NCBI RefSeq assembly: GCF_001650735.1
Contig: NZ_LXVY01000023.1
Span: 1-64,000, forward strand
DNA from: Sphingomonas sp. TDK1
GTDB lineage: Bacteria > Pseudomonadota > Alphaproteobacteria > Sphingomonadales > Sphingomonadaceae
DNA: 64,000 bases
Direction: 5' to 3'
The number at the start of each line of letters is the position of its first letter. Position 1 is the first letter of the stretch. The position numbers and the translations under genes were made by a program. The notes under the pieces are model-generated. The model worked only from the letters and a program-made list of their open reading frames with translations, was not told where the DNA came from and searched no databases. Positions 27,611 through 35,798 of the stretch are shown here, one piece after another.

Positions 27611-28630
27611 TCAGGCTGCGATGGGGGTCTTGAGCGACGGCACGGCGGCTTCGCCCAGCAGCCGCGCTAGCATCACCTGCTGGCGGCGGACTTGCTCTAC
27701 CGAGTCCGGTTCCTCAGCATCCTCGATCCAGCGATTGCCCTCATATTCGGAGCAGATATAACCGCTGTAGCCGCCCTTCTGGAGCACTGCGACGATCTCG
27801 TCATAAGGGATCGACGGTTCCACATAGTCGGCCGTCATCTCGTAGAACTTGCCGTGCACATTGTGGATGCGGTGCATGTAATCGAGCATCCGCTTGGGCT
27901 CGAACGCGGCATTGTGGCGCATCACCTCGGCCATGGCGATGGCCGGGCCGGTGCCGCCCATCTGCTGGACGTTGAGAATGACGTACTCGGAGAGGACGCG
28001 GTCCGCATATGCCTTCTCGACATAGTCGGCGATGTGCGTGGGCACGCCGACCCGCAGGAACTTCTCCTTCCACACGCGCGGATAGGCGTGGAGGAACATG
28101 CCCATGTCGGGGAGGAAGCCGAGCGCGTCCGATCCAGCCTTCTCGAAGGCCTCGGCATGGCGAATGATCCAGGGATGGTCGAAGTGCAGCGGCGCGTGCA
28201 CCTCGATCAGGATCTTGATGTTCTTTTCTTCGGCGTAGGGCGCGGCCGCGACCAGCACCTCCGGCGCGATCGAAACCAGCGCGCGGATATACTTCATGCC
28301 CAGCCGGGCGCCGAAGTCGATATCGTTCTTCACGCTCGCGACCTGCTCGTCGAACGGCATTTCGCGGCCCTTGTAGCGCTTGTAGTCGAGCATGAAGTCG
28401 TGGCTCACCGGCGTGGTGCCATAGGCCTGCATCAGCCGGTGCCATTCGGCCACCGCCGTGTCTTCCACGCCGACTTCCGGCCAGCCCCAGAAGGTCTGTT
28501 CGCCGATGATCTCGATGCCGTTTGCACCGAGTTCGGCGCAGGTGCGCACGCAATCTTCCAGGGACATCTTGCCCTGAAACGTCTCGTTCTGGAAACTGTA
28601 GAGGCTGACGCCCCGCTTGATACCGCTCAT
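27611..28630 (-). CDS. sugar phosphate isomerase/epimerase-like TIM barrel, C-glycoside deglycosidase alpha-subunit-like
   Basis: A 339-residue AP-endonuclease-2-type TIM barrel, cytoplasmic. The expected metal ligands are visible at strand ends: Glu143 (ILIEVHAPLHF, with His145), Asp175 (GFLPDMGMFLHAY), His259 (HNVHGKFYEM) and Glu295 or Glu297 (YICSEYEGNR). This is the Mn-binding set of the family. Paired with a DUF6379 gene, it matches the alpha subunit of C-glycoside deglycosidases, which split 3-oxo-C-glucosides into aglycone and a keto-sugar. ATG at 28630 follows GAGGTGAATGCG; the frame stays open to 28738 without a better start. Operator B lies about 117 bases upstream. An ordinary isomerase acting on a 3-keto-sugar is the main alternative. 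Confidence 0.78.
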   Translation of the reverse strand: MSGIKRGVSLYSFQNETFQGKMSLEDCVRTCAELGANGIEIIGEQTFWGWPEVGVEDTAVAEWHRLMQAYGTTPVSHDFMLDYKRYKGREMPFDEQVASVKNDIDFGARLGMKYIRALVSIAPEVLVAAAPYAEEKNIKILIEVHAPLHFDHPWIIRHAEAFEKAGSDALGFLPDMGMFLHAYPRVWKEKFLRVGVPTHIADYVEKAYADRVLSEYVILNVQQMGGTGPAIAMAEVMRHNAAFEPKRMLDYMHRIHNVHGKFYEMTADYVEPSIPYDEIVAVLQKGGYSGYICSEYEGNRWIEDAEEPDSVEQVRRQQVMLARLLGEAAVPSLKTPIAA

Positions 28631-28746
28631 CGCATTCACCTCTTCAAATAGCGTGGATCTCGGTGAAGCGGGGGAGGTGGCGACACCCTTGGCAGCGGGC
28701 CCGCGCCTTTCTTCAACCTCTCCCCTGGGGCGCTGCACGCCCTGAT

Positions 28747-28762
28747 TGGAATGAATGTTCTA
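28747..28762 (-). promoter_or_regulatory. operator B (TAGAA-type) before the deglycosidase pair
   Basis: TGGAATGAATGTTCTA, i.e. TAGAACATTCATTCCA on the transcribed strand, matches TAGAA-N6-TTCTA with one half-site mismatch. TTGACG lies upstream on the minus strand and the site covers the expected -10 region (TATAGA). Confidence 0.5.
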
Positions 28763-28778
28763 TATTACCATCGGCGCG

Positions 28779-30098
28779 TCAACCCATGGTTTTACGGGAG
28801 GGCCAGAACAGGATGCACAGCGCCTGCAGCGACAGCAGCAGCAGCGGCGCGCCGTAATAGGCCCAGCGGATCGTCTGCACTGCGGCAGGGGTAACCGCCC
28901 CCGGCGCATATGCGGCATAGGCCAGCGCATAGGCGATCGCCGCCGATCCCAGCGCCATGCCTATCTTTGTGGCGAGGCTGACGCCGGCCGAAAGCAGCCC
29001 CTCGTTGCGGCTGCCGAATCGCGCTTGGTGATAGTCGACCGATTCGGCGATCATCGTGAAGATCGCGGTGATGGTGATCGAGGTCGCCATCGACGCCGCG
29101 AGGTACAGCGCCAGGAAGGCGATGGGCGACGCCTCGGCAAAGGGCAGCAGCGCGAACAGCAGCAGCGACACTCCCAACGCGCCGAGCGAGCCGCCGCGAA
29201 TGCCGGTACGCGACAGGATCGGTGGCGCGACGAACGCCGCGAGCAGCAGCATGCCCGAAATCGCCGGCAGCATCACCGAGATCATCCAGGGCCGCTTGAG
29301 CACCTCGATCGCGAAGAAGGCGGTGACCGACAGCATCGCACCGAAGCGCACGAAATAGAGGAGCGTGAACAGGAAGCACACCCACCAGGCGCGGTTGCGC
29401 AGCATCTCGCCGATGGCGGTAGGGGCGGGTGCCGGGGCGGCATCGGCGTCGCCGACATGGCGCTCGCGGCAGTTACGGAACAGCGCAAGCATCGCGCCCA
29501 GCGCCAGCACGGCGAACAGCAGGGCGGTAAGCAGGAATCCCCTGCGCTCGTCACCGGCGCCCAGCAGCCCGACCAGCGGCATCGTCGCGGCCGTGCCGAG
29601 GATGACCGAGATCGACGTGCCGATCGACCGCATCGAGCCGAGCTTCAGCCGCTGGTCGGTATCCGCGGTCATCATCGGCAGCAGCGCGGTGTAGGGAATC
29701 GAGCCGAACGACATCAGCAGCCCGAGCAGATTGAAGGTTACAAAAGCCCAGGCGAGCTGCGCGTTCACGCTGCCGCCCGGCACCAGAAAGATCGCCACGA
29801 ACACGACTGCATAGGGAACCGAGGTGAACAGGATATAGGGGCGGGCGCGTCCCCACCGGCTGCGCGTGCGGTCCAGCAGCACCCCCACGCCCAGATCGAC
29901 GACTGCATCGAACAGCCGGGCGGTGAGGAAGATCGTGCCCACGGCCGCCACGGGCAGCCGCAGCACCACCGTGTAGTAATAGAGGAGGAAGGCCCCCACC
30001 ATGTTGTAGGGGAGGCTGTAGCCGAAATCGCCGAACCCGTAGCTCAGCCGCTCGACCAGCCCCAGTCGCGGTGCGCGCGGGGGCAAGGCGACCAACAT
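28779..30098 (-). CDS. GPH-family sugar:cation symporter (MelB-like MFS transporter)
   Basis: A 439-residue, 12-helix carrier of the glycoside-pentoside-hexuronide family: LSYGFGDFGYSLPYNMVGAF and FLTARLFDAVVDLGVGVLLD in the first helices, then DRTRSRWGRARPYILFTSVP, the diagnostic loop after helix 2, and AESVDYHQARFGSRNEG near the C-terminal half. The family imports glycosides with H+ or Na+. ATG at 30098 follows GAGGGC, eight bases after the stop of the TIM-barrel gene, so the two are an operon. It is the likeliest inner-membrane importer of (3-oxo)glycosides in this island. Confidence 0.88.
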   Translation of the reverse strand: MLVALPPRAPRLGLVERLSYGFGDFGYSLPYNMVGAFLLYYYTVVLRLPVAAVGTIFLTARLFDAVVDLGVGVLLDRTRSRWGRARPYILFTSVPYAVVFVAIFLVPGGSVNAQLAWAFVTFNLLGLLMSFGSIPYTALLPMMTADTDQRLKLGSMRSIGTSISVILGTAATMPLVGLLGAGDERRGFLLTALLFAVLALGAMLALFRNCRERHVGDADAAPAPAPTAIGEMLRNRAWWVCFLFTLLYFVRFGAMLSVTAFFAIEVLKRPWMISVMLPAISGMLLLAAFVAPPILSRTGIRGGSLGALGVSLLLFALLPFAEASPIAFLALYLAASMATSITITAIFTMIAESVDYHQARFGSRNEGLLSAGVSLATKIGMALGSAAIAYALAYAAYAPGAVTPAAVQTIRWAYYGAPLLLLSLQALCILFWPSRKTMG

Positions 30099-30105
30099 GC
30101 CGCCC

Positions 30106-30873
30106 TCAGAGCCCGAGCGCCGCGCGGGTCGCTGCGAGCGATTCGGCCGGGGGCAGGGTCGGCCGGTATTCCAGACCGATGGCGCCGGTATAGCCGAGGT
30201 CGCGCAGCGTCTGCATCGTTCTGGCCCAGTCGATCGTACCGGTGCCGGGCTCGTTGCGGCCGGGCATGTCGGCGACCTGGACATGGTGGACCAGATGCAT
30301 GCGACCGCGCAGCACCGTTTCCATGTCCTCGCCCATCACCTGCGAGTGATAGACATCGTAGAGCAGCCGCAGATGCGTGCTGCCGACGGCCTCGACCAGG
30401 TCGAGCCCCTTGGTTGTCGACACCAGCCACATGCCGGGATGCTCGACCCGGTCGTTGAGCGGTTCGAGCACCAGCATCACGTCGGCGGCCTCGGCCAGCA
30501 CGGCGGCCCGCTTGAGCGCGGCGACGGCAGCGGCGAAATGCGCCTCCTCGCTGACGCCCTCGCGGGTGAAGCCGGAGGCGATAATCATCGGCGGCGAGCC
30601 GATCGTCTTGGCGGCGGCAAGGCTTTCCTCGACCGCCTTGGCGAACTCGTCCTGCTGCGCCGGATCGACCAAGCTGCGGCGGGGATCAACGCAGGCGCCG
30701 GTCAGCCGGCTGCCGGTTTCACGCAGCGCCACGGCAACCGACTCGAGGTTCTTGTCGCGCCAGAGGTGGAACTCTCCCGCCGCATATCCTGCGCTCGCGG
30801 CGGCGCGGATGCGATCGCCCATGTCCGCGCAGGTGTCCGAAAACATCCATTCAATGCAAGGTGATAGCTGCAC
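30106..30873 (-). CDS. hydroxypyruvate-isomerase-like TIM barrel sugar isomerase/epimerase
   Basis: A 255-residue TIM barrel of the hydroxypyruvate isomerase / IolE / tagatose-epimerase group. Candidate metal and substrate residues are Glu137 (VLEPLND), Asp173 and His176 (LLYDVYHSQVMGED), Gln199 (VQVADMPGRNEPG) and Glu235 (IGLEYRP). VQVADMPGRNEPGTGTID is the classic Hyi signature. In this island a classical role in glyoxylate metabolism is less likely than isomerising or epimerising a 3-keto-sugar product of the deglycosidase, since C-glycoside operons elsewhere also carry an extra TIM-barrel isomerase. It is first in its operon, 77 bases from operator D. Confidence 0.8.
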   Translation of the reverse strand: MQLSPCIEWMFSDTCADMGDRIRAAASAGYAAGEFHLWRDKNLESVAVALRETGSRLTGACVDPRRSLVDPAQQDEFAKAVEESLAAAKTIGSPPMIIASGFTREGVSEEAHFAAAVAALKRAAVLAEAADVMLVLEPLNDRVEHPGMWLVSTTKGLDLVEAVGSTHLRLLYDVYHSQVMGEDMETVLRGRMHLVHHVQVADMPGRNEPGTGTIDWARTMQTLRDLGYTGAIGLEYRPTLPPAESLAATRAALGL

Positions 30874-30949
30874 GTCATCCTCCCCGGAGCGGCACGCATT
30901 TCGGTTGCGCGCTCACTGCCCGCACCGCGGCGTTGCGGTGTATGAGTAT

Positions 30950-30965
30950 TAGAATATGCATTCTG
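30950..30965 (-). promoter_or_regulatory. operator D (TAGAA-type) before the TIM-barrel/GPH operon
   Basis: TAGAATATGCATTCTG is the best copy of the island palindrome, with one mismatch. On the minus strand it overlaps the -10 box: TTGACT, 18 bases, TATTCT. Confidence 0.6.
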
Positions 30966-31047
30966 TTTGATGGGAGTCAAAGCATTTTTCCGTAGTTGAG
31001 AACGCTGATTCGAATCTGCTTGACATGGGGCGACAGACGCGATTTTT

Positions 31048-31063
31048 TAGAACGCATATTTTA
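31048..31063 (+). promoter_or_regulatory. operator E (TAGAA-type) before the TonB receptor operon
   Basis: TAGAACGCATATTTTA has one mismatch to the palindrome. TTGACA at 31020-31025 supplies the -35, and the operator covers the region where -10 and the start site should be. The receptor ATG is 41 bases downstream. Confidence 0.55.
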
Positions 31064-31103
31064 CTTCAGGTGGCGCAAAGCCGCCGAGAGCGGGAGAGAG
31101 ATC

Positions 31104-33407
31104 ATGAACGGCAGGACCGTGCTCGTGCTGATGGCGAGCGCCAGTGCGCTGGCAGGCGGCGTCGCCCAGGCGCAGACCGCGCCGCCGGCACCCCAGGACA
31201 GCACGCAGCTCACCGACGAGATCATCGTTACCGCGCAGAACCGTGCCCAGAGCGTGCAGAACGTGCCGATCGCGATCTCGGTGATTTCCGGCGATGCCCT
31301 GAAGGACAAGGGCGTCACGGACTTCACCTCGGTGCAGAAGGTCTCGCCCGCGCTGCAGGTGACCAACGATACCAACAACACGCGCGTTTCGGTGCGCGGG
31401 GTCGGCTCGCTGACCAACAACGAGGCGCAGGACCAGTCGATCGCGGTCAATATCGACGGCGAATACATCAACCGCCCAACCATCCTGAACGCGGCGATCT
31501 TCGACCTCGATCGCGTCGAGGTGCTGCGCGGGCCGCAGGGGACGCTGTACGGCCGCAACTCGACCGGTGGCGCGGTGAACTTCATTACCCGCAAGCCCGG
31601 CGACACCTTCGCGGTCAACGCGTCGGCGAGCTACGGCAATTACAATCAGGTGCTGGTGGACGGCGGCGTCGACGTGCCGCTGGGTGATGTCGGCGGGGTC
31701 CGGGTCGCCGGCTTCTACCGCTCGCATGACGGCTATACCACGCATCCGAACACGCCGTTCAGCCCGACCTCCGCCTTCACCCCCAGCAAGACGGCGGAAA
31801 GCGATACCGACAATACCGGCGGCGGTCGCGTCAGCCTGCGCCTCAAGCCCGCGGCGGGCTTCACCATCGACGCGGCGGTGGAGCATGTCGAGCAGACGCT
31901 GATCCCGGCCGCCCAGGCCTGGCAGGACATGGCGAGCGCCGCCAACAATCCGGGTTCGAGCACCACCAGCTGCGCCAATGGCTGGGCGGCGGCCTATACC
32001 GTGCCGGGCGGCGTCGGCTGCGTGCCGAATAACACCAACACGCTGTCGAAGATCGACCGCAGCAACTATGCCTCGCCACTGATCGGCGTCGGATCGCTGC
32101 ATCAGATCTCGACGGCGGTGCGCGGGCGGCTCGCCTATGATTTCGGCCCCGCGACGCTCACCTATACGGGCGGCTATCGCACCACCAAGAACACCGGGCA
32201 GAATACGCTGTCACCGGCCTTCGCGTTCACCAATTTCGGCGGCCGGGTGAAGACGCAGAGCCACGAGCTGCGTCTGAACGGCAATGCGCACGGTATCGAA
32301 TGGCAGACCGGTGCTTTCTATTTCCGCGAGAAGCAGAACACCAATGGCGGCCTGTACAGCCCGTTCATCGGCCCCAACGGTTCCTATGTGAATTACTTCC
32401 GCCATCCGACGCTGAGCGAAAGCGTGTCGGGTTTCGCGCAGGTGGAGGTCCCGCTCACGACCCAGCTGACCGCCGTGGGCGGCGCACGCTACACGCATGA
32501 CGTTCGCAGGGCGGACTTCACCAACTATTTCTTCGCCTTCAACAGCGGGCCGATCGAGCTGACGAACCAGCCCGCCGCAACCACACCGCTGCACTATTCG
32601 GGCAGCAAGTTCACCTGGCTGGCCGGGCTCAACTACAAGCCCAATGCCGATACGCTGCTCTATGCCAAGGTTTCGACCGGCTACAAGGCGGGCGGGTTCG
32701 ACGGGACGGGCAAGACCTTCAACCCGGAGAACAACACCGCCTATGAAGGCGGGGCCAAGCTGCGTTTTTCGGGCAACAACACCTTCAACGTCGCCGGCTT
32801 CTACTACGACTACAAGGATCTGCAGAACGACGTGTTGCTTAATCCCGTGGTCGGCGCGCAGACCTTCAATGCGGGCAGCGCCAAGATCTACGGGGTAGAG
32901 GCCGAAGCCAATCTGCACCCCAGTCGCGCCGACACGATTTCGCTGGCCGTGAACCTGATGCACGCGACCTATCGCAAGTTCCAGGCGAGCGTAGCGGCCT
33001 TTACCAACGGCAACGTGCCCGCCACGCCGCCCACGGTGGACCTGGGCGGAAACCGTCTGCCTCAGGCGCCCAACGCGATCGTCTCGGTCGGCTGGGACCA
33101 TGTGTTCGACCTAGGGGGCGCGGGCACGATCACGGCTTCGGCCTATTCGCGCTACAAGGGCAACTATTATCTCGATTTCTACAACTACAATGACTCGAAG
33201 CAGATCGGCCATACGCAAAGCGACTTCAGCCTCGAGTACAAGCCGGCGAACAAGCACTACAGCGTGCAGGCGTTCGTGCGGAACATCGAGAACTACCGCC
33301 TGATCGCCTATGCCGGTAACACCGTGGTGCCGGGGGTGGCGAACATCTACAATTGGCAGTTCACGCCGCCACGGACCTATGGTGTTCGTCTCGGCATCGA
33401 CTTCTGA
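31104..33407 (+). CDS. TonB-dependent receptor of the glycoside island
   Basis: A 767-residue outer-membrane receptor. Signal peptide (LVLMASASALAGGVAQAQ), TonB box (DEIIVTAQNR), plug (NVPIAISVISGDALKDKGV; VSVRGVGSLTNNEAQDQSIA; FDLDRVEVLRGPQGTLYGRN) and a barrel ending in TYGVRLGIDF. It belongs to the large 'NVPIAISVIS..L' group common in sphingomonads, many of which move plant or aromatic compounds rather than iron. No STN domain, so no sigma signalling. ATG at 31104 follows GGGAGAGAG. It heads an operon with the Tat-exported subunit, the GMC oxidoreductase and the DHA2 exporter; the likely ligand is a glycoside. Confidence 0.9.
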   Translation: MNGRTVLVLMASASALAGGVAQAQTAPPAPQDSTQLTDEIIVTAQNRAQSVQNVPIAISVISGDALKDKGVTDFTSVQKVSPALQVTNDTNNTRVSVRGVGSLTNNEAQDQSIAVNIDGEYINRPTILNAAIFDLDRVEVLRGPQGTLYGRNSTGGAVNFITRKPGDTFAVNASASYGNYNQVLVDGGVDVPLGDVGGVRVAGFYRSHDGYTTHPNTPFSPTSAFTPSKTAESDTDNTGGGRVSLRLKPAAGFTIDAAVEHVEQTLIPAAQAWQDMASAANNPGSSTTSCANGWAAAYTVPGGVGCVPNNTNTLSKIDRSNYASPLIGVGSLHQISTAVRGRLAYDFGPATLTYTGGYRTTKNTGQNTLSPAFAFTNFGGRVKTQSHELRLNGNAHGIEWQTGAFYFREKQNTNGGLYSPFIGPNGSYVNYFRHPTLSESVSGFAQVEVPLTTQLTAVGGARYTHDVRRADFTNYFFAFNSGPIELTNQPAATTPLHYSGSKFTWLAGLNYKPNADTLLYAKVSTGYKAGGFDGTGKTFNPENNTAYEGGAKLRFSGNNTFNVAGFYYDYKDLQNDVLLNPVVGAQTFNAGSAKIYGVEAEANLHPSRADTISLAVNLMHATYRKFQASVAAFTNGNVPATPPTVDLGGNRLPQAPNAIVSVGWDHVFDLGGAGTITASAYSRYKGNYYLDFYNYNDSKQIGHTQSDFSLEYKPANKHYSVQAFVRNIENYRLIAYAGNTVVPGVANIYNWQFTPPRTYGVRLGIDF

Positions 33408-33413
33408 TCGAAA

Positions 33414-33436
33414 GGGGCGGCGCACGGCGTCGCCCC
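33414..33436 (+). other. intercistronic hairpin after the receptor gene
   Basis: GGGGCG (33414-33419) pairs with CGCCCC (33431-33436) around an 11-base loop, between the receptor stop and the next start at 33466. No T tract. It may lower expression of the downstream genes relative to the receptor or protect the receptor mRNA end. Confidence 0.3.
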
Positions 33437-33465
33437 AGCCTCATACGCGTAAGAGAGGATCCGGG

Positions 33466-34098
33466 ATGGCGGAACGACAGGCGGCAGGGTGGAGCCGTCG
33501 GGACTTCTTCGGCGGCGCAGCGTTGTTGGCGCTGGCGGTAGGGATTCCGGCCACCGTCGTGCGCTATTCTGACCTCGATCCTTCGGACGAGCCCAGCGAC
33601 CGCCAGCGCGCGATGATCGCGCGCGTGTCGCAACTGGTGATTCCACGCACCGACACTGCCGGGGCCGGCGACGTGGGTGTCGGGGACTTCGTTATCCTCG
33701 CGCTTGCCCATGGGCTGGAGGGATCGCGCGCGCCGGTCGCCGCCGATGCGATGCCCAATCTGGCCAGCTACCAGCGGCGTGACGGATCGCTGCGCCATCT
33801 CGATTGGCTCGATACGCAGCTCGACCAGCGCGCTGCCGGCGATTTCCAGAAGGCAGATACCGGTCGCCGGGTCACGGCGTTGCAAACGCTGGACAGGGAA
33901 GCCTTTGCCGAGGGGGTTCGCCTCCATCCCTGGCGGACGATCAAGGGCCTGATCCTTACCGGCTATTACACCTCGGAGATCGGCGGGTCGAAGGAACTCA
34001 ACTACGAACTGGTGCCGGGCCGCTGGGATCCGGACCTTCCGCTCAAGGCGACGGATCACGCCTGGTCGAGCGACTGGACTGCGGTGGATTTCGGCTGA
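33466..34098 (+). CDS. Tat-exported gluconate 2-dehydrogenase subunit 3 family protein
   Basis: A 210-residue protein with a twin-arginine signal (WSRRDFFGGAALLALAVGIP). The body has the subunit-3 pattern (ARVSQLVIPRTDTAGAGDVG near the start; FAEGVRLHPWRTIKGLILTG and YYTSEIGGSKELNYELVPG near the end). Such small subunits pair with GMC flavoproteins, including glucoside 3-dehydrogenases, and carry the folded flavoprotein through the Tat system. The stop overlaps the GMC start (TGATG). The ATG follows AAGAGAGG. This places the oxidation step in the periplasm. Confidence 0.88.
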   Translation: MAERQAAGWSRRDFFGGAALLALAVGIPATVVRYSDLDPSDEPSDRQRAMIARVSQLVIPRTDTAGAGDVGVGDFVILALAHGLEGSRAPVAADAMPNLASYQRRDGSLRHLDWLDTQLDQRAAGDFQKADTGRRVTALQTLDREAFAEGVRLHPWRTIKGLILTGYYTSEIGGSKELNYELVPGRWDPDLPLKATDHAWSSDWTAVDFG

Positions 34099-35798
34099 TG
34101 GCGGGGAAGGCGATGCAATTCGATGCGATCGTGGTGGGCTCCGGCATCACCGGCGGCTGGGCGGCCAAGGAGCTGACCGAGGCGGGCCTGCGGGTGCTGA
34201 TGGTAGAGCGCGGCCGCGCCATCCGCCACCAGCAGGATTATGACACCGAGACCAAGGCACCGTGGGAAATGCCGTTCCGCGGAATCGGCGACACGGCGCG
34301 CTACCGGCAGGACTATCCGGTGCAGATGCTCAACCGGCATTTCACCGAGTTCACCGAAGGCCATTTCGTCAACGATCGCGAAAATCCCTATGCCACCGCG
34401 TCGGGGACGGACTTCACGTGGTTCCGTAGCTACCAGCTCGGTGGCCGGTCGCTGACCTGGGGGCGGCAATCCTATCGCTGGTCGGACTATGACTTCGGCG
34501 CCAACAAGCGCGACGGGCACGGGTCCGACTGGCCGATCCGCTATGCAGACCTCGCGCCCTGGTACGACCATGTCGAGAGCTTCATCGGCGTCTCCGGCGC
34601 CGCGGAGGGGCTGAAGCAACTGCCCGACGGCAAGTTCCAGCCGCCGATGGCGCTCAACGTGGTCGAGCAGCACGTCCGCGGCGTGCTGGCGGCAAAATTC
34701 CCCGGTCGCTGCCTGACGATCGGCCGTACCGCCAACCTGACCGAGGCGAAGCCCGACGAGGGCAGGGCGCAATGCCAGTACCGGAGCATCTGCGCACGCG
34801 GCTGCTCTTATGGCGCCTATTTCTCCACCCAGTCCTCCACGCTGCCGGCGGCGCAGAAGACCGGCCGGCTTACGGTGGTCACCGACGCGGTGGTGGAGAA
34901 GATCGATTACGATCCCGTCACCCGGCGCGTCACCGGCGTCCGCTGGATCGACACCGCCTCGAACCGGCGGCGCTCGGCCTCGGCGCGGATCGTGTTCCTC
35001 AATGCCGGCGCGTTCAACTCGGTGCACCTGCTGCTCAATTCGGCGAGCGAGGCGATGCCGCACGGCCTGGCAAACGAGAGCGGCGTGCTCGGCACGCACA
35101 TCATGGACCATGCCAACACCCTGTCGGCGATGGCGATCATGCCGGGGTTCGAGGCGCACACCACCTTCGGCAACCGCCCGACGGGCGTGATCGTACCGCG
35201 CTACCGCAACTTGGACGTGATGGACGGCACCGGCCACACCCGCGGCTTCTCCTTCCAGGGCGGCGCGCTGCAATCGACCTGGACCGCGGGCAAGCGCGAA
35301 GCCGGAATCGGCGCGGATTACAAAGCGAAGCTGCGGCAGGTGGGGCCGTGGAAGATGGTGCTGGTAGGCTTTGCCGATTGCGTGCCGCGCGCCACCAACC
35401 GCCTGACCCTCGATGCCGTGAAGACCGATGATCGCGGGATCCCGCAGCTCAACGTGGCCTTTGCGTTCGGCAAGGAAGAGCAGGCCGCGCTCGCCCAGGC
35501 CAAGGCGGACGCAGCGGAGATGCTGACGGCAGCCGGCGGTCATGTGATCCTCGGCTTCGACCGGCCCGGCCCGGGCGGCACCGCGATCCACGAGATGGGC
35601 GGCGCGCGGATGGGCTGGGATCCGGCGAGTTCGGTGCTCAACCGGTTCAGCCAGGCGCATGCCATTCCCAATCTGTTCGTTACCGATGGCGCGCAGATGA
35701 GCAGCTCAGCCTGCCAGAACCCGTCGCTCACCTATATGGCGCTCACCGCGCGGGCCTGTTCCTACGCCGTCGAGCAGCTGCGTGCCGACAAGCTCTGA
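34098..35798 (+). CDS. GMC family oxidoreductase, glucoside 3-dehydrogenase-like
   Basis: A 566-residue FAD enzyme. FDAIVVGSGITGGWAAKELT is the dinucleotide-binding motif. The CQYRSICARGCSYGAYFSTQ Cys-rich loop is typical of the gluconate/glucoside dehydrogenase branch of GMC proteins. The C-terminal active site has IHEMGGARMG and the Asn in SACQNPSLTYMALTAR. It has no signal of its own; export should be by hitchhiking on the Tat-tagged small subunit encoded just upstream. Expected reaction: oxidation of a sugar hydroxyl (C3 in glucoside 3-dehydrogenases), with electrons passed to a cytochrome c or quinone; no cytochrome gene is present here. 3-Oxo-glycosides are the required substrates of C-glycoside deglycosidases, which links this gene to the DUF6379 pair. 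Confidence 0.88.
   Translation: MAGKAMQFDAIVVGSGITGGWAAKELTEAGLRVLMVERGRAIRHQQDYDTETKAPWEMPFRGIGDTARYRQDYPVQMLNRHFTEFTEGHFVNDRENPYATASGTDFTWFRSYQLGGRSLTWGRQSYRWSDYDFGANKRDGHGSDWPIRYADLAPWYDHVESFIGVSGAAEGLKQLPDGKFQPPMALNVVEQHVRGVLAAKFPGRCLTIGRTANLTEAKPDEGRAQCQYRSICARGCSYGAYFSTQSSTLPAAQKTGRLTVVTDAVVEKIDYDPVTRRVTGVRWIDTASNRRRSASARIVFLNAGAFNSVHLLLNSASEAMPHGLANESGVLGTHIMDHANTLSAMAIMPGFEAHTTFGNRPTGVIVPRYRNLDVMDGTGHTRGFSFQGGALQSTWTAGKREAGIGADYKAKLRQVGPWKMVLVGFADCVPRATNRLTLDAVKTDDRGIPQLNVAFAFGKEEQAALAQAKADAAEMLTAAGGHVILGFDRPGPGGTAIHEMGGARMGWDPASSVLNRFSQAHAIPNLFVTDGAQMSSSACQNPSLTYMALTARACSYAVEQLRADKL

Noticed and set aside
30106..30873. Classical hydroxypyruvate isomerase (hyi) of glyoxylate metabolism.
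   Set aside because: The fold signature fits, but no gcl or glxR genes are near and the operon partner is a GPH sugar symporter under the island operator, so a keto-sugar role is preferred and no gene symbol is given.
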